A stretch of 64,000 nt of DNA from a bacterium (lineage in GTDB: Bacteria; Bacillota_A; Clostridia; Lachnospirales; Lachnospiraceae), in assembly GCA_004562915.1 (NCBI GenBank), contig SFQZ01000003.1, forward strand, positions 1 through 64,000. Direction: 5' to 3'. Position 1 is the first letter of the stretch, and each line of letters opens with the position of its first letter. Under the pieces are notes generated by a model that searched no databases, had not been told where the DNA came from, and saw only the letters and a program-made list of their open reading frames with translations. The translations under genes and the position numbers were made by a program. Positions 51,709 through 61,536 of the stretch are shown in pieces.

Positions 51709-52197
51709 TCATTCCTCTGCCTGTATTAACATGATTCCTTTTACTTTTTTTCCTTTGGTAATCCCATAATTCAGCATTCCATTCTCAATAATTTTTTTCA
51801 TGAATGCATAATCAAGTTTCACCGTGGAACTGTCATCCAGCTCCACCAGCCAGCTTTGGCACATTTTATTCTTCTGATCACACAGCTGATATGCAGTTCT
51901 GCGCTTCAGTGCTCCGACTTTTTCCAGAGCATCAACCGTTCGATAAACGGTTGCCATTCCGATTCCCGGATCTTTCTTTGACGCAAGAATATATACTTCT
52001 TTACAACAGCTGCAGTTCTCACTTAGAATAATATCAATCAGAAGCTTTCTTTGTCTGGTAATCCGAAACCCCTGACTTTTAAGCCGTTCAACTACCAGAT
52101 CTTTCTGCATATGTTCCGACTGATAACTATGGAAATCCATGTCATCTTTTTCTATACCGGGAGTTCGGGGTTTCTGTCCCTTATTTTCAATTTCCAT
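51709..52197 (-). CDS. Fur-family-like regulator with atypical C-terminus
   Basis: 162 residues. The DNA-binding half is Fur-like: LKSQGFRITRQRKLLIDIILSENCSCCKEVYILASKKDPGIG to TVYRTVDALEKVGALKR. After this the usual Fur dimerisation and metal site (His/Asp/Glu rich) is missing; instead the protein continues with SSTVKLDYAFMKKIIENGML and KKVKGIMLIQAEE. Such shortened regulators follow feo genes in Lachnospiraceae. A CSCC cluster could bind metal. It overlaps the small FeoB-associated gene by 11 bases. It may regulate the operon; the iron boxes look more DtxR-like. Confidence 0.8.
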   Translation of the reverse strand: MEIENKGQKPRTPGIEKDDMDFHSYQSEHMQKDLVVERLKSQGFRITRQRKLLIDIILSENCSCCKEVYILASKKDPGIGMATVYRTVDALEKVGALKRRTAYQLCDQKNKMCQSWLVELDDSSTVKLDYAFMKKIIENGMLNYGITKGKKVKGIMLIQAEE

Positions 52198-52330
52198 GGC
52201 AGTGTCCGCCGCAATGTTTGCAATTCTGCCCGCACTGTAAGGATTTCCCGGATTTTTTATCCTTTACCATGCTCCGGATAACAAGTCCTATCACTCCGGC
52301 AAGAAAAAGAAGTACGATTGCTGTTCCCAT
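52187..52330 (-). CDS. FeoB-associated Cys-rich membrane protein
   Basis: 47 residues: MGTAIVLLFLAGVIGLVIRS is one membrane helix, then a Cys/His tail (CGQNCKHCGGHCHG). An AAGGAGG site precedes the ATG at 52330. Member of the FeoB-associated Cys-rich family. It probably receives or stabilises iron at the FeoB channel, between feoB and the Fur-like gene. Confidence 0.88.
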   Translation of the reverse strand: MGTAIVLLFLAGVIGLVIRSMVKDKKSGKSLQCGQNCKHCGGHCHGN

Positions 52331-52377
52331 AGTTACTGCACCTCCTTATCATCCATTCCCTGTTATTGCATCATCAT

Positions 52378-54553
52378 TTATGCTCTGAGCTTACCTGAAA
52401 CACTTTTCGGCACATTAAAATTCTGGCTCTCTTTGTAAGGACGGAATAACAGATAAAGGAATCCGATGATCAGCAAAAATGCCACAATTGTTCCAATACC
52501 AAACGCACCCGTCGTTATAAGTGTGCCAATCTGATATACACACAGAGAAACCACATACGCAAGCAGTGTCTGATAGCCGATCGCGAACCAGAACCATTTT
52601 GCATTGTTCATTTCCCGTTTGATTGCTCCCATTGCAGCAAAACAAGGGGCACACAAAAGGTTAAATACCAGGAAAGAATATGCCGCTACCGCTGTCATAG
52701 ATCCTGCAAGGCTTCCCCATATCTCAGCACCGTCTTCTGCTACTTCTCCAAATCCATAAAGGATACCAAAAGTTCCGACTACGTTTTCTTTTGCTACCAG
52801 TCCGGTGATAGCTGCCACTGCTGCTTTCCAGTTCCCCCATCCCAGAGGAGTAAAGATCCACGCAATTGCAGAACCGATAACTGCCAGGATACTGTTCTCC
52901 ATATCCTCTACCATACCAAAATGTCCGCCTTCAAATCCAAATTCCTGCGCAAACCATACAAAGATGGTAGAAAGAAGAATGATCGTTCCAGCTTTCTTGA
53001 TAAAGGACCATCCACGCTCCCAGGTACTTCTGAGGACATTTCCTACAGTCGGCAAATGGTATGCCGGAAGTTCCATAACAAACGGCGCAGGATCTCCTGC
53101 AAACATTTTCGTTTTCTTTAAAATAATACCGGAGCAGATGATTGCTGCAATACCAACAAAATATGCACTTGGAGCCACCCATGCAGCACCGTCAAACAAA
53201 GCACCTGCAATCAGGGCAATAATCGGAAGTTTTGCCCCACACGGAATAAAAGTAGTTGTCATAATCGTCATTTTACGATCTCTGTCATTTTCAATGGTTC
53301 TGGATGCCATAACGCCCGGAACACCACAACCTGTACCGATCAGCATCGGAATGAAAGATTTACCGGACAGACCAAATTTTCGGAAAATACGATCCATGAT
53401 AAATGCGATACGTGCCATATATCCGCAGCCTTCCAAAAACGCCAGGAAGAGGAACAATACCAGCATCTGCGGAACGAATCCGAGCACTGCACCGACACCG
53501 CTGATAATACCGTCTACAAGTAGGCCTGTCAGCCACGGGGCACATCCAATGGATTCCAGTGCGCCTTGAGCTCCCGAAATGATCCATTCGCCAAATAAAG
53601 TATCATTGGTCCAGTCTGTCAAAATGCTTCCCACAGTTGTAACAGATACATAATATACAATGAACATGACAACTGCAAAAATCGGAAGTGCAAGGAAACG
53701 GTTTGTTACCACACGGTCTATTTTATCAGATAAAGACATCTGTTTTTTCACACGTTTCTTGTAACAGTCCTCAATAATATTTCCTATGTAATTATACCGT
53801 TCTCCTGTTATGATACTTTCCGCATCATCATCCATTTCTTTTTCGCAGCTCACGATATCTTCTTCAATGTGATCCAGTAATCTTTTTTTCCAGATTCAGA
53901 CTTTCCTGAACCTTCTCATCACGTTCGAAAAGTTTTACCGCATACCAACGTTCCATACTTGGATCTACATAACCGGAGATCGCCTCTTCTATGTGCGCAA
54001 TAGCATGTTCCACACAACCTTCAAATCTATGTGCCGGCTGGCTGGATTTTCCGCTCTTTGCAATGACTACCGCACGCTGTGCAAGCTGATCAATCCCCTC
54101 TCCTTTTAAAGCGGAAATCTCAACAACTTTACATCCGGTACCTTTTCCCAGACGTTCCACATTCAGTTCTTCTCCGTTCTTTCTTACCAGATCCATCATA
54201 TTTACTGCAATAATGACCGGAATACCAAGTTCGGTAAGCTGTGTAGTCAGATACAGGTTTCTCTCCAGATTGGTACCGTCAATAATGTTGATGATTGCAT
54301 CCGGCTTTTCTCCAATCAGAAAATTTCTGGACACCACTTCTTCCAGCGTATAAGGTGACAATGAGTATATACCCGGCAGGTCTACCAGGATTGCCTCATC
54401 TCCTTTGGTTGTGTATCCCTTGATTTTTCCTTCTTTCTTCTCTACGGTAACGCCAGGCCAGTTTCCCACAAATTGATTAGATCCGGTCAGGGCATTGAAC
54501 AGAGTTGTTTTTCCACTGTTCGGGTTTCCCGCAAGCGCAATTTTGACTTTCAT
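52378..54553 (-). pseudogene. feoB: Ferrous iron transporter FeoB, split by one-base homopolymer frameshift
   Basis: The first frame (from ATG 54553, after GAGAGG) has the GTPase domain: G1 GNPNSGKTT, G3 LVDLPGIYSLSPY, G4 NMMDL. It stops at 53864. The second frame (GTG 53853) holds MSCEKEMDDDAESIITGERY, the membrane domain with two gate repeats and the rest to 52378. Removing one A from the A7 run (T7 on plus, 53883-53889) gives continuous NLEKRLLDHIEEDIVSCEKE, an intact ~725-residue FeoB. The wild-type gene would import Fe2+. The run resembles the dnaX slippery site, but a -1 shift does not enter the right frame; +1 or transcript slippage would be needed. Confidence 0.9.
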
Positions 54554-54593
54554 ATGCATCCTCTCTTTCCGATTATATATATCAAACCTTTTT

Positions 54594-54609
54594 TTAGTTA
54601 TTACTAACT
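54594..54609 (-). promoter_or_regulatory. Iron-box-like half-palindrome before feoB
   Basis: TTAG-TTATTA-CTAA core between feoA and feoB, matching the operator core found before the DUF2325 operon. Confidence 0.45.
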
Positions 54610-54629
54610 CGAAATTAGAAAAATAAGTA

Positions 54630-54851
54630 CTACTGTATTTCTACCATTTCCGCATCCGCTTTTCTTAAAGACAATTCATATCCTCTGACGGTCACTTCGA
54701 TCGGATCCCCCAGCGGAGCAACTTTCCGGATGTATATCTCTGTATTTTTGGTAATCCCCATATCCATGATCCTGCGCTTAACTGCACCTTCGCCATGAAT
54801 TTTTACAACTTTGACTGTCTGCCCGCATTTTGCATCTCTTAATGTAGCCAT
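54630..54851 (-). CDS. feoA: FeoA protein (second copy)
   Basis: 73 residues with the SH3-like FeoA fold: MATLRDAKCGQTVKVVKIHGEGAVKRRIMDMGI, then EVTVRGYELSLRKADAEMVEI. FeoA stimulates FeoB in ferrous iron import. It lies 13 bases after the other feoA and 70 before feoB, forming feoA-feoA-feoB. Confidence 0.92.
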   Translation of the reverse strand: MATLRDAKCGQTVKVVKIHGEGAVKRRIMDMGITKNTEIYIRKVAPLGDPIEVTVRGYELSLRKADAEMVEIQ

Positions 54852-54864
54852 CCTTTTCCTCTCC

Positions 54865-55077
54865 TCATATCATGATTTTATTTGCCATTTCCTTACTGAT
54901 CGCCACTCGGGAATCTTTTACCTTCACGATCAGATTTCCGTTAATCTCTGATACAACCGTAACAAATCCACCCATGACAAATCCCAGGCTCTCTAAATGG
55001 CGTCTGGTCTCATCCTTTCCACCGATTTTTCTGATTCGGATTTCCCGGCCTTCTTCAGCCATCGTTAAAGGCATCAT
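54865..55077 (-). CDS. feoA: FeoA protein (first copy)
   Basis: 70 residues, also FeoA-like: PLTMAEEGREIRIRKIGGKDETRRHLESLGFVMGG, VTVVSEINGNLIVKVKDSRVAISKEMANKIM. It starts the feo operon, with AGGTGGG before the ATG. A TTAG-TATATG-CTTA sequence upstream is a possible iron box. Confidence 0.9.
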   Translation of the reverse strand: MMPLTMAEEGREIRIRKIGGKDETRRHLESLGFVMGGFVTVVSEINGNLIVKVKDSRVAISKEMANKIMI

Positions 55078-55125
55078 AACCCACCTGCTTTCACTCTATT
55101 TAGATATATCAAGTATCTCTTACAG

Positions 55126-55143
55126 AGTTAGTATATGCTTACT
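55126..55143 (-). promoter_or_regulatory. Possible iron box before the feo operon
   Basis: AGTTAG-TATATG-CTTACT differs by one base from a full inverted repeat of the same type as the DUF2325 boxes, about 50 bases before feoA. Confidence 0.45.
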
Positions 55144-55253
55144 TTTATTACCTGTCAATAACTTTAACTGAGAATATTTTTCATCAAAAGATTCAAACAA
55201 GAAAATTTCCTGAATTTACAAAGGAACATTTTTATTTTTCAATAATGTTAAAA

Positions 55254-55290
55254 AGAGGATCTGCAAGGTTTATATCCTTCCAGGTCCTCT
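55254..55290 (-). terminator. Terminator of the GH13 gene
   Basis: AGAGGATCTG pairs imperfectly with CAGGTCCTCT. It lies after the GH13 stop on the minus strand. Confidence 0.6.
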
Positions 55291-55356
55291 TCTGTATCGT
55301 GGTCAGGGCAGGTGCATTGTTATAATTGCATTTTGACTAACGAGAATAATTCTTTC

Positions 55357-57468
55357 TTATTCATCTTTCGAATATAATACCAGTGCTTCCAGCGGAGAAA
55401 GTTCTATCGGCAAAAATCCTCCCAAAACCCCATATTCCTTTTCTTCTGTTGTATATCCGATGGCATTGCTGGACAGGACGCGTTTCATCGTGCATTCCCG
55501 TGTTCTGCTGATACCTGTCTCCCATACTGGTATCTCTGTAGTAATATTACCATTGTTATTATTCACAATAACAACAAGTCTTTCCTCATCCGTAAACCTG
55601 CCATAGGAAATCAGGTTATATTCACCTTTCAGGAATTTAACAGAACCTGTTTTAATCACCTGATATTCCTTATGCATCTTAATGGCCGCCGTATAAAATC
55701 TGATCAAATCCTGATCTTCTTTTCCCCACGGATAGGTTCGTCTGTTGTCCGGATCTGTAAAACCGAACACTCCTGCCTCGTCGCCGTAGTAAAGGGTCGG
55801 TGCTCCCGGCCAGGTCATCTGCATCACAACCGCTTCACGTAATACTGCCTTATTCACATTTTCTTCCGCTGCCTTATGACCTACAGAATTGATTCTTCCG
55901 ACTCTTCCATTCGTACGGCTCAGAAAACGGGAATGATCATGGTTATCCAACTCATTCATGGCAATCTGCAGTGAAGGTGCATAAAATCGAGAACTGTTGT
56001 ATCTCATAGCATCCATAAAGCTGTTGGCATTTCCTCGCAGATCTTCCCGATACTGATCGCTGTGCTTTTCCATACCGGTCAGGAACCAGGAAATCGGCTC
56101 CATAAATGCATCATAATTCATTACCGTATCCCACTCGTCTCCCTGAAGCCAGGGACTTGCGTCACCATAATGCTCCGCAATAATTACCGCCTGAGGATTT
56201 GCCTCTTTTACCACTCTGTGGAATTCCTTCCAGAACAGGTGATTATATCCTGAACTGTGTCCCAGATCAGCAGCTACATCCAGGCGCCATCCATCCACAT
56301 TATACGGAGGAGAAACCCATTTTCTCGCCACATGCATAATATATTCCTGTAATTTGGGGGAATCCTCATAATTCAGCTTCGGAAGGGTATCATGTCCCCA
56401 CCAGCCATCATAAAACTCATTATATGGCCAGTTATGTTCGTTATGGAATTTAAAAAAAGTATGATACGGACTGTCTGCCGACACAAAAGCTCCATTTTCA
56501 TAGCCTTCCTGATTTTCATAGATACGTTCCCGATCCAACCACTTATTGAAAGAACCGCAATGATTGAAAACGCCGTCAAGAATTATTTTCATTCCGCGGT
56601 TATGAATCTCCTCCACAAGCTGAATAAAAAACTGATTACTTGCTTCCAGATTCTTTTTGTTGGCAACTCTGTTAATATACCGGCTTGCATGACTGTTTTC
56701 TTTATCCCCCGGTGCAAGCAGTTCTCCCTCATCCTCAACGATTTTTCCAAAATGTGGATCAATGTAATCATAATCCTGAATATCATACTTATGATTGGAA
56801 GGAGATACAAATACCGGATTCAAATAAATCACTTCTACTCCCAGTTCCTGGAGATAATCCAGCTTATCCATAACTCCCTGCAGATCGCCGCCATAAAAAT
56901 TATTCACATCCATCTGATCTGGCAGCTTATCCCAGTCCTCAATTCTCTTACTCTGCGCATTAATGTAATAATATTCTCCTGTCAGAACATCATTAGATGT
57001 ATCGCCATTGCAGAAACGGTCTACAAAAATCTGGTACATGACCGCACCCTTCGCCCAGTCCGGCGTCTTAAATCCAGGGATAATCCCGAAAGAATACTGC
57101 TCCTGAAGCTGTCTGGTAACTCCCAGCTCATTATAATAGCAAGTAATCTTACCTGACTGAATCTCAAAATAATAATGGATAGGATCCTGTCCAAGTTCTA
57201 TGTCAATACTATAGTAGTCAAAACCTTTCTTACTTTCTGTCAGCTGCATTTTCGAACGCATGGCACCACTGATAAAGTATACCGCATCCACATTATATTT
57301 CAGTGTTCTGAATCGAATGGTGACAACATCGCCTGCTTCCGGCTCAAAGGGGGTTCTGTACTGTTTTGTCTCATCACTGAACAGCGCACGTTTGTTAAAA
57401 ACCGGCCGCATCCTTGTAATATATTCCTGTGCTCTCTGTACTTCGTCAATCTGTTCCATTTTTCTCAT
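55357..57468 (-). CDS. GH13 alpha-glucan hydrolase (neopullulanase/maltogenic amylase-like)
   Basis: 703 residues. An N-terminal CBM34-like starch-binding domain (about 1-135) precedes the GH13 barrel: VMYQIFVDRFCNGD, DGVFNHCG, nucleophile Asp in VDGWRLDVAADLG, acid/base Glu in VIIAEHYG and NELDNHDHSRFL. C-terminal beta domain follows. No signal peptide, so it acts in the cytosol on maltodextrins or short alpha-glucans, with possible pullulan or cyclodextrin activity. Start may be 57468 or the ATG at 57459. Confidence 0.92.
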   Translation of the reverse strand: MRKMEQIDEVQRAQEYITRMRPVFNKRALFSDETKQYRTPFEPEAGDVVTIRFRTLKYNVDAVYFISGAMRSKMQLTESKKGFDYYSIDIELGQDPIHYYFEIQSGKITCYYNELGVTRQLQEQYSFGIIPGFKTPDWAKGAVMYQIFVDRFCNGDTSNDVLTGEYYYINAQSKRIEDWDKLPDQMDVNNFYGGDLQGVMDKLDYLQELGVEVIYLNPVFVSPSNHKYDIQDYDYIDPHFGKIVEDEGELLAPGDKENSHASRYINRVANKKNLEASNQFFIQLVEEIHNRGMKIILDGVFNHCGSFNKWLDRERIYENQEGYENGAFVSADSPYHTFFKFHNEHNWPYNEFYDGWWGHDTLPKLNYEDSPKLQEYIMHVARKWVSPPYNVDGWRLDVAADLGHSSGYNHLFWKEFHRVVKEANPQAVIIAEHYGDASPWLQGDEWDTVMNYDAFMEPISWFLTGMEKHSDQYREDLRGNANSFMDAMRYNSSRFYAPSLQIAMNELDNHDHSRFLSRTNGRVGRINSVGHKAAEENVNKAVLREAVVMQMTWPGAPTLYYGDEAGVFGFTDPDNRRTYPWGKEDQDLIRFYTAAIKMHKEYQVIKTGSVKFLKGEYNLISYGRFTDEERLVVIVNNNNGNITTEIPVWETGISRTRECTMKRVLSSNAIGYTTEEKEYGVLGGFLPIELSPLEALVLYSKDE

Positions 57469-57538
57469 TTCCCTCTTCTTCTCCCCTCTTTCTACATCTC
57501 ATTTTATACGATGAATTTCCAAATTACAACCGTAAAGT

Positions 57539-57566
57539 AAAAAAGACAGCCAAAGCTGTCTTTTTT
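57539..57566 (-). terminator. Terminator after ftsH
   Basis: A perfect stem, AAAAAAGACAGC with GCTGTCTTTTTT, lies between ftsH (upstream on the minus strand) and the GH13 gene. It ends the spoIIE-tilS-hpt-ftsH run. Confidence 0.9.
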
Positions 57567-57732
57567 GGAGAAGGTATTTCTTCTTATGGGGTGTAGCAAA
57601 AACTATATAATGTATTGGGGGGTTTTTACGGTTATTATAATACCATGGTACTATGAAAAAGTGTGCACAAACCTCATTTTTTTTCAAGGTTTTTTTTATT
57701 CACTTTTCCATCGTTATTCTCCACACGTTTCT

Positions 57733-59589
57733 TTACACTTCGGAATTTTGTACAATTTCCCTGTCGGATCCCTCATTATTTTCCGTATGGAACAATGCCG
57801 TAAACTCTTCGTTGCCGATTTTTTCTTTTTCCATCAGCAATTGGGCACAGCTGTAAAGTACATACTCGTACTTTTTAATAATTGCTTTCGCTTTTTCGTA
57901 ACACTCATCTATAATAGCTTTTACTTCCCGGTCAATTCCGGCTGCGGTAACCTCGCTGATTCCCCGTGCATGCGCAAGATCTCTTCCGATAAATACTTCA
58001 CTCTCATCATCACTGTAGGCTACCATTCCCATAGTGGATGACATTCCATATTTTGTCACCATTGCCTTGGCAATCTGAGTTGCCTGTTTAATATCCTGGG
58101 AAGCACCCGTTGTAATATCGTCAAATACAAGTTCTTCTGCAATCCGACCGCCGAGACACACCTGAATATGTTCCAGCATCTTTCCTCTTGTATTAAACAT
58201 CTCATCTTTATTCGGCAGCGGCATAGTATATCCCGCCGCTCCAAGACCCGTCGGAATAATTGAAATCGTATAAACCGGTTCCATCTGATCCAGCACATGG
58301 AACAGTATTGCATGACCTGCTTCATGGAAAGCTGTAATTCTTTTTTCTTTTCCAGAAATCACACGACTGTGTTTTTCTGTTCCGATTCCTACTTTAATGA
58401 ATGCTTTCTGAATATCCTGTTGTTTCAGGAAGACCCGATCTTCTTTTGCCGCCAGAATTGCCGCCTCATTCAGCAGATTTTCCAGTTCAGCTCCTGTAAA
58501 TCCGGCAGTTGTCTGGGCAATCTGAGTCAAATCTACATCGTCTCCCAGCGGTTTTCCTTTGGAATGTACTTTCAGGATCTCTTCTCTTCCTTTCACATCC
58601 GGTGCTCCCACCATGACTCTTCGATCAAAACGTCCCGGACGAAGGATTGCAGGATCCAGGATGTCCACACGGTTTGTGGCCGCCATCACAATGATTCCTT
58701 CATTGACTCCAAAACCATCCATTTCCACCAGAAGCTGATTCAGGGTCTGTTCTCTTTCGTCATGTCCGCCGCCCATTCCGGTACCACGCCGTCTGGCCAC
58801 AGCATCAATCTCATCAATAAAAATAATACAAGGGCGATGTTTCTTTCCTTCTTCAAACAAATCTCTCACACGGGAAGCACCCACACCTACAAACATTTCC
58901 ACAAAATCAGAACCGGATATAGAGAAAAACGGAACTCCGGCTTCTCCCGCTACTGCTTTAGCCAGCAGGGTTTTACCTGTTCCGGGAGGTCCCACAAGCA
59001 GTACACCTTTGGGAATTCTGGCTCCCACTTTGTTATATTTGGCAGGGCTCTTCAGAAAATCCACAATTTCCCGCAGATCTTCTTTTTCTTCCTGCAGTCC
59101 TGCCACATTGTTAAATGTAATCTTCTTATCCGCATCCGTAGACATATGCGCACGGCTTTTACCAAAATTCATCATTTTGTTGCCGCCGCCTCCGCCTGAA
59201 CCACGGAACATCATAACTACCATAAAGATTAACACGCCCAGAGTCGCAACGGAAAGTACCGTAGAAAACACTTTATTTTCCTGCGGAACGTTGGTAATCT
59301 GGAAATTCACGTCACATTCATCCAACATGCTGCGGATGTCATTCACATCATCCACATACATATCGAGTTGTCTTCCATCTTTCAGGAGTACTACAAGCTG
59401 TCCGGTAGGCACCTGTGTATTCTGATGAATTACTGCCTGCTCAATCCTGTCATTCTTCAAATCATCTTTCAATGCCTGATACGAATAGTTATTGCCGCTT
59501 TGCATCTGCCGCGCCATATAGCTGAAACCCATCACCATAAGCAGAACCAATGCCAGCCAAATGACTATTCCTCTTGTCTGTCTCTTCAA
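57733..59589 (-). CDS. ftsH: ATP-dependent zinc metalloprotease FtsH
   Basis: 618 residues with two membrane helices (about 8-28 and 108-130), the AAA+ ATPase (Walker [14 protein letters not shown], Walker [16 protein letters not shown]) and the zinc protease motif HEAGHAILF. It degrades membrane and regulatory proteins as a hexamer. It follows hpt by 20 bases and ends the conserved spoIIE-tilS-hpt-ftsH group. Confidence 0.97.
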   Translation of the reverse strand: MKRQTRGIVIWLALVLLMVMGFSYMARQMQSGNNYSYQALKDDLKNDRIEQAVIHQNTQVPTGQLVVLLKDGRQLDMYVDDVNDIRSMLDECDVNFQITNVPQENKVFSTVLSVATLGVLIFMVVMMFRGSGGGGGNKMMNFGKSRAHMSTDADKKITFNNVAGLQEEKEDLREIVDFLKSPAKYNKVGARIPKGVLLVGPPGTGKTLLAKAVAGEAGVPFFSISGSDFVEMFVGVGASRVRDLFEEGKKHRPCIIFIDEIDAVARRRGTGMGGGHDEREQTLNQLLVEMDGFGVNEGIIVMAATNRVDILDPAILRPGRFDRRVMVGAPDVKGREEILKVHSKGKPLGDDVDLTQIAQTTAGFTGAELENLLNEAAILAAKEDRVFLKQQDIQKAFIKVGIGTEKHSRVISGKEKRITAFHEAGHAILFHVLDQMEPVYTISIIPTGLGAAGYTMPLPNKDEMFNTRGKMLEHIQVCLGGRIAEELVFDDITTGASQDIKQATQIAKAMVTKYGMSSTMGMVAYSDDESEVFIGRDLAHARGISEVTAAGIDREVKAIIDECYEKAKAIIKKYEYVLYSCAQLLMEKEKIGNEEFTALFHTENNEGSDREIVQNSEV

Positions 59590-59609
59590 TTTGTTTCTCC
59601 TTTCGGTCC

Positions 59610-60137
59610 TTAAGCTTCCGGTTCAACCACTCCGATAAACGGAAGGTTCCGGTATTTCTGTGCATAGTCCAGACCATATCCTACTACAAATTCGTCCGGT
59701 ATTTCAAAGCAGGTGTAATCCACCTTTACATCCCTTACTCTGCGTTCCGGTTTGTCCAGCAATGTACACAACTGCATGCTCGCCGGTTTTCTCTGTTTTA
59801 AAATTTCTATCAAATAGCTGAGTGTACGTCCGGAATCAATAATGTCTTCCACGATCAGAACATCTTTTCCTTCCAGAGGCTCATCCAGGTCTTTGACAAT
59901 TTTTACAACTCCGCTGGATTTTGTATCATTCCCATAACTGGAAACCGACATAAAGTCCAAAGTTACAGGAACCGTAATTCTTTTTGCCAGTTCACAGGCA
60001 AAAAATACGCTTCCCTTTAAAATACAAATCATATGGACACATTTTCCCTCATACGCCTTACTGATTTCTTTTCCAATTTCTTCGATTCTCTGATCAACTT
60101 TTTTTTCGTCAATCAATACGCTGATTTTATCACTCAT
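59610..60137 (-). CDS. hpt: Hypoxanthine phosphoribosyltransferase
   Basis: 175 residues. PRPP-binding motif VLIVEDIIDSGRTLSYL, purine salvage from hypoxanthine or guanine. It overlaps tilS by eight bases. In Firmicutes tilS-hpt-ftsH commonly sit together. Confidence 0.95.
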   Translation of the reverse strand: MSDKISVLIDEKKVDQRIEEIGKEISKAYEGKCVHMICILKGSVFFACELAKRITVPVTLDFMSVSSYGNDTKSSGVVKIVKDLDEPLEGKDVLIVEDIIDSGRTLSYLIEILKQRKPASMQLCTLLDKPERRVRDVKVDYTCFEIPDEFVVGYGLDYAQKYRNLPFIGVVEPEA

Positions 60138-61536
60138 GGATCGTTCCTCCTTTTATCTGAATGTGCAGTATCTGCCGGGTGTTATTCGTTACCTTATATT
60201 TTTCACTGATTCGATCCCCTATAATCCAAAGGATTTCCTGTCCGGCTGCCAAAAGCCACAGAGCATCCCTCTCTTTTTGGGGAATTTTCCGGTCAATCAA
60301 ATAATCTTTCAGCTTCTTGCTTCCTCCGGAATGCAGAATCCCGATGCGATCTCCCGGTTTACGGTGACGAATCACCACATTATCTTTTATAATATCATAA
60401 TCAAGCCATTTCGTATACTTTTTTTCAGGGATTTGAGCAAAATCATTGGGAAGAATCTGATACCTGACTGTCAATCCGTCAAATGAAATCTCCTGCGCAC
60501 CTTCCTGCGGTTTCAAATAAATACAAGGTTTTGCTTCTTCTTTTTTTGACTGTTTTTCTTTTTTTTCGATTCGAATTCCGTGATATTCCCGACATGCAGT
60601 CACACCACAGGGAAGCATAATTTTCTTTCCTACCTGCTTTGTCCACAGTTTCTCTACATCCTCCGCATGAGTACGGGTAAAATCTTTGGAAGAACCGGCT
60701 ACTCTTTTTATCTCCTCAAGAAATACCCTTCTTTGTAAAACACCCGGTTCCTCCCTGAGCTGCTCCGACACAATCCCATATTCCGGATGGCGCTCAACCA
60801 TCCGATCGACTCTTTCTTTTGTCAGTACCTGAAGCAGTTCTTCTGTCTCTCTCAGTTCCTCTGCTGTCTGCGCCATATGGGATACTGTTTCCGGGTTGAT
60901 TTCCCTACATAGATAGCTTACGACATGATGACGGATTTTATTCCTGGTATACGTATCATCCAGATTGCTACTATCTGTCTGCCATTCTATACCCTTCTCT
61001 TTCAAATACTCCTCTATCTCATTTCTTTTCAGACACAAAAGCGGTCGGATCCGATTCCCCGATGCCGGTTTCAGCCCGCACAGTCCTGTGATTCCGGTAC
61101 CTCTGGCAAGATGGTGAATCATGGTTTCTGCCTGATCATCCTGGTGATGCGCAAGAACGATCTTCGTTCCTTTCACCTCTCTGAGAACATCCTCGAACAC
61201 CTCATACCTGGCTTTTCTTCCTGCCTCTTCTGTGCTGAGTCCCATTCGACTTGCCATCGCACCCACATTTCGATGAACACTTCGAAAGAGAATCCTGTTC
61301 TCCATACAGATTTTTTCTACAAATTTTTCATCTTCTTCAGCTTCCTTTCCCCGCAGCTCATGATTCACATGTACTGCCACAAACCGGAACTTCCTCCATT
61401 TCTGCAGTTCTTTCAGTAAATAAAACAGGCAAACCGAATCTGCCCCACCTGAGATTCCTGCTACCAGAACATCCCCCTCCTTAATCAATCCAAATTTATC
61501 CACAAATTCCCGAACTTTTTCTTCCGCTGTCCACAT
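60130..61536 (-). CDS. tilS: tRNA(Ile)-lysidine synthase TilS
   Basis: 468 residues. The PP-loop SGGADSVCLFYLL sits near the N-terminus (AGISGGADSV), with HVNHELRG and HHQDDQAET typical of TilS. It converts the wobble C of tRNA-Ile(CAU) to lysidine, an essential step. Start placed at ATG 61536, which overlaps the spoIIE stop (TAATG); a GTG at 61548 is less likely. C-terminal domains for tRNA binding follow. Confidence 0.95.
   Translation of the reverse strand: MWTAEEKVREFVDKFGLIKEGDVLVAGISGGADSVCLFYLLKELQKWRKFRFVAVHVNHELRGKEAEEDEKFVEKICMENRILFRSVHRNVGAMASRMGLSTEEAGRKARYEVFEDVLREVKGTKIVLAHHQDDQAETMIHHLARGTGITGLCGLKPASGNRIRPLLCLKRNEIEEYLKEKGIEWQTDSSNLDDTYTRNKIRHHVVSYLCREINPETVSHMAQTAEELRETEELLQVLTKERVDRMVERHPEYGIVSEQLREEPGVLQRRVFLEEIKRVAGSSKDFTRTHAEDVEKLWTKQVGKKIMLPCGVTACREYHGIRIEKKEKQSKKEEAKPCIYLKPQEGAQEISFDGLTVRYQILPNDFAQIPEKKYTKWLDYDIIKDNVVIRHRKPGDRIGILHSGGSKKLKDYLIDRKIPQKERDALWLLAAGQEILWIIGDRISEKYKVTNNTRQILHIQIKGGTIHE

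Noticed and set aside
53883..53889. Programmed -1 frameshift (dnaX-like A AAA AAG) to make full FeoB
   Set aside because: A -1 shift leads into a third frame; the FeoB continuation needs +1 or the loss of one A.
58297..59199. Plus-strand frame of 300 codons opposite ftsH
   Set aside because: Shadow of a strongly conserved gene; no domain or ribosome site.
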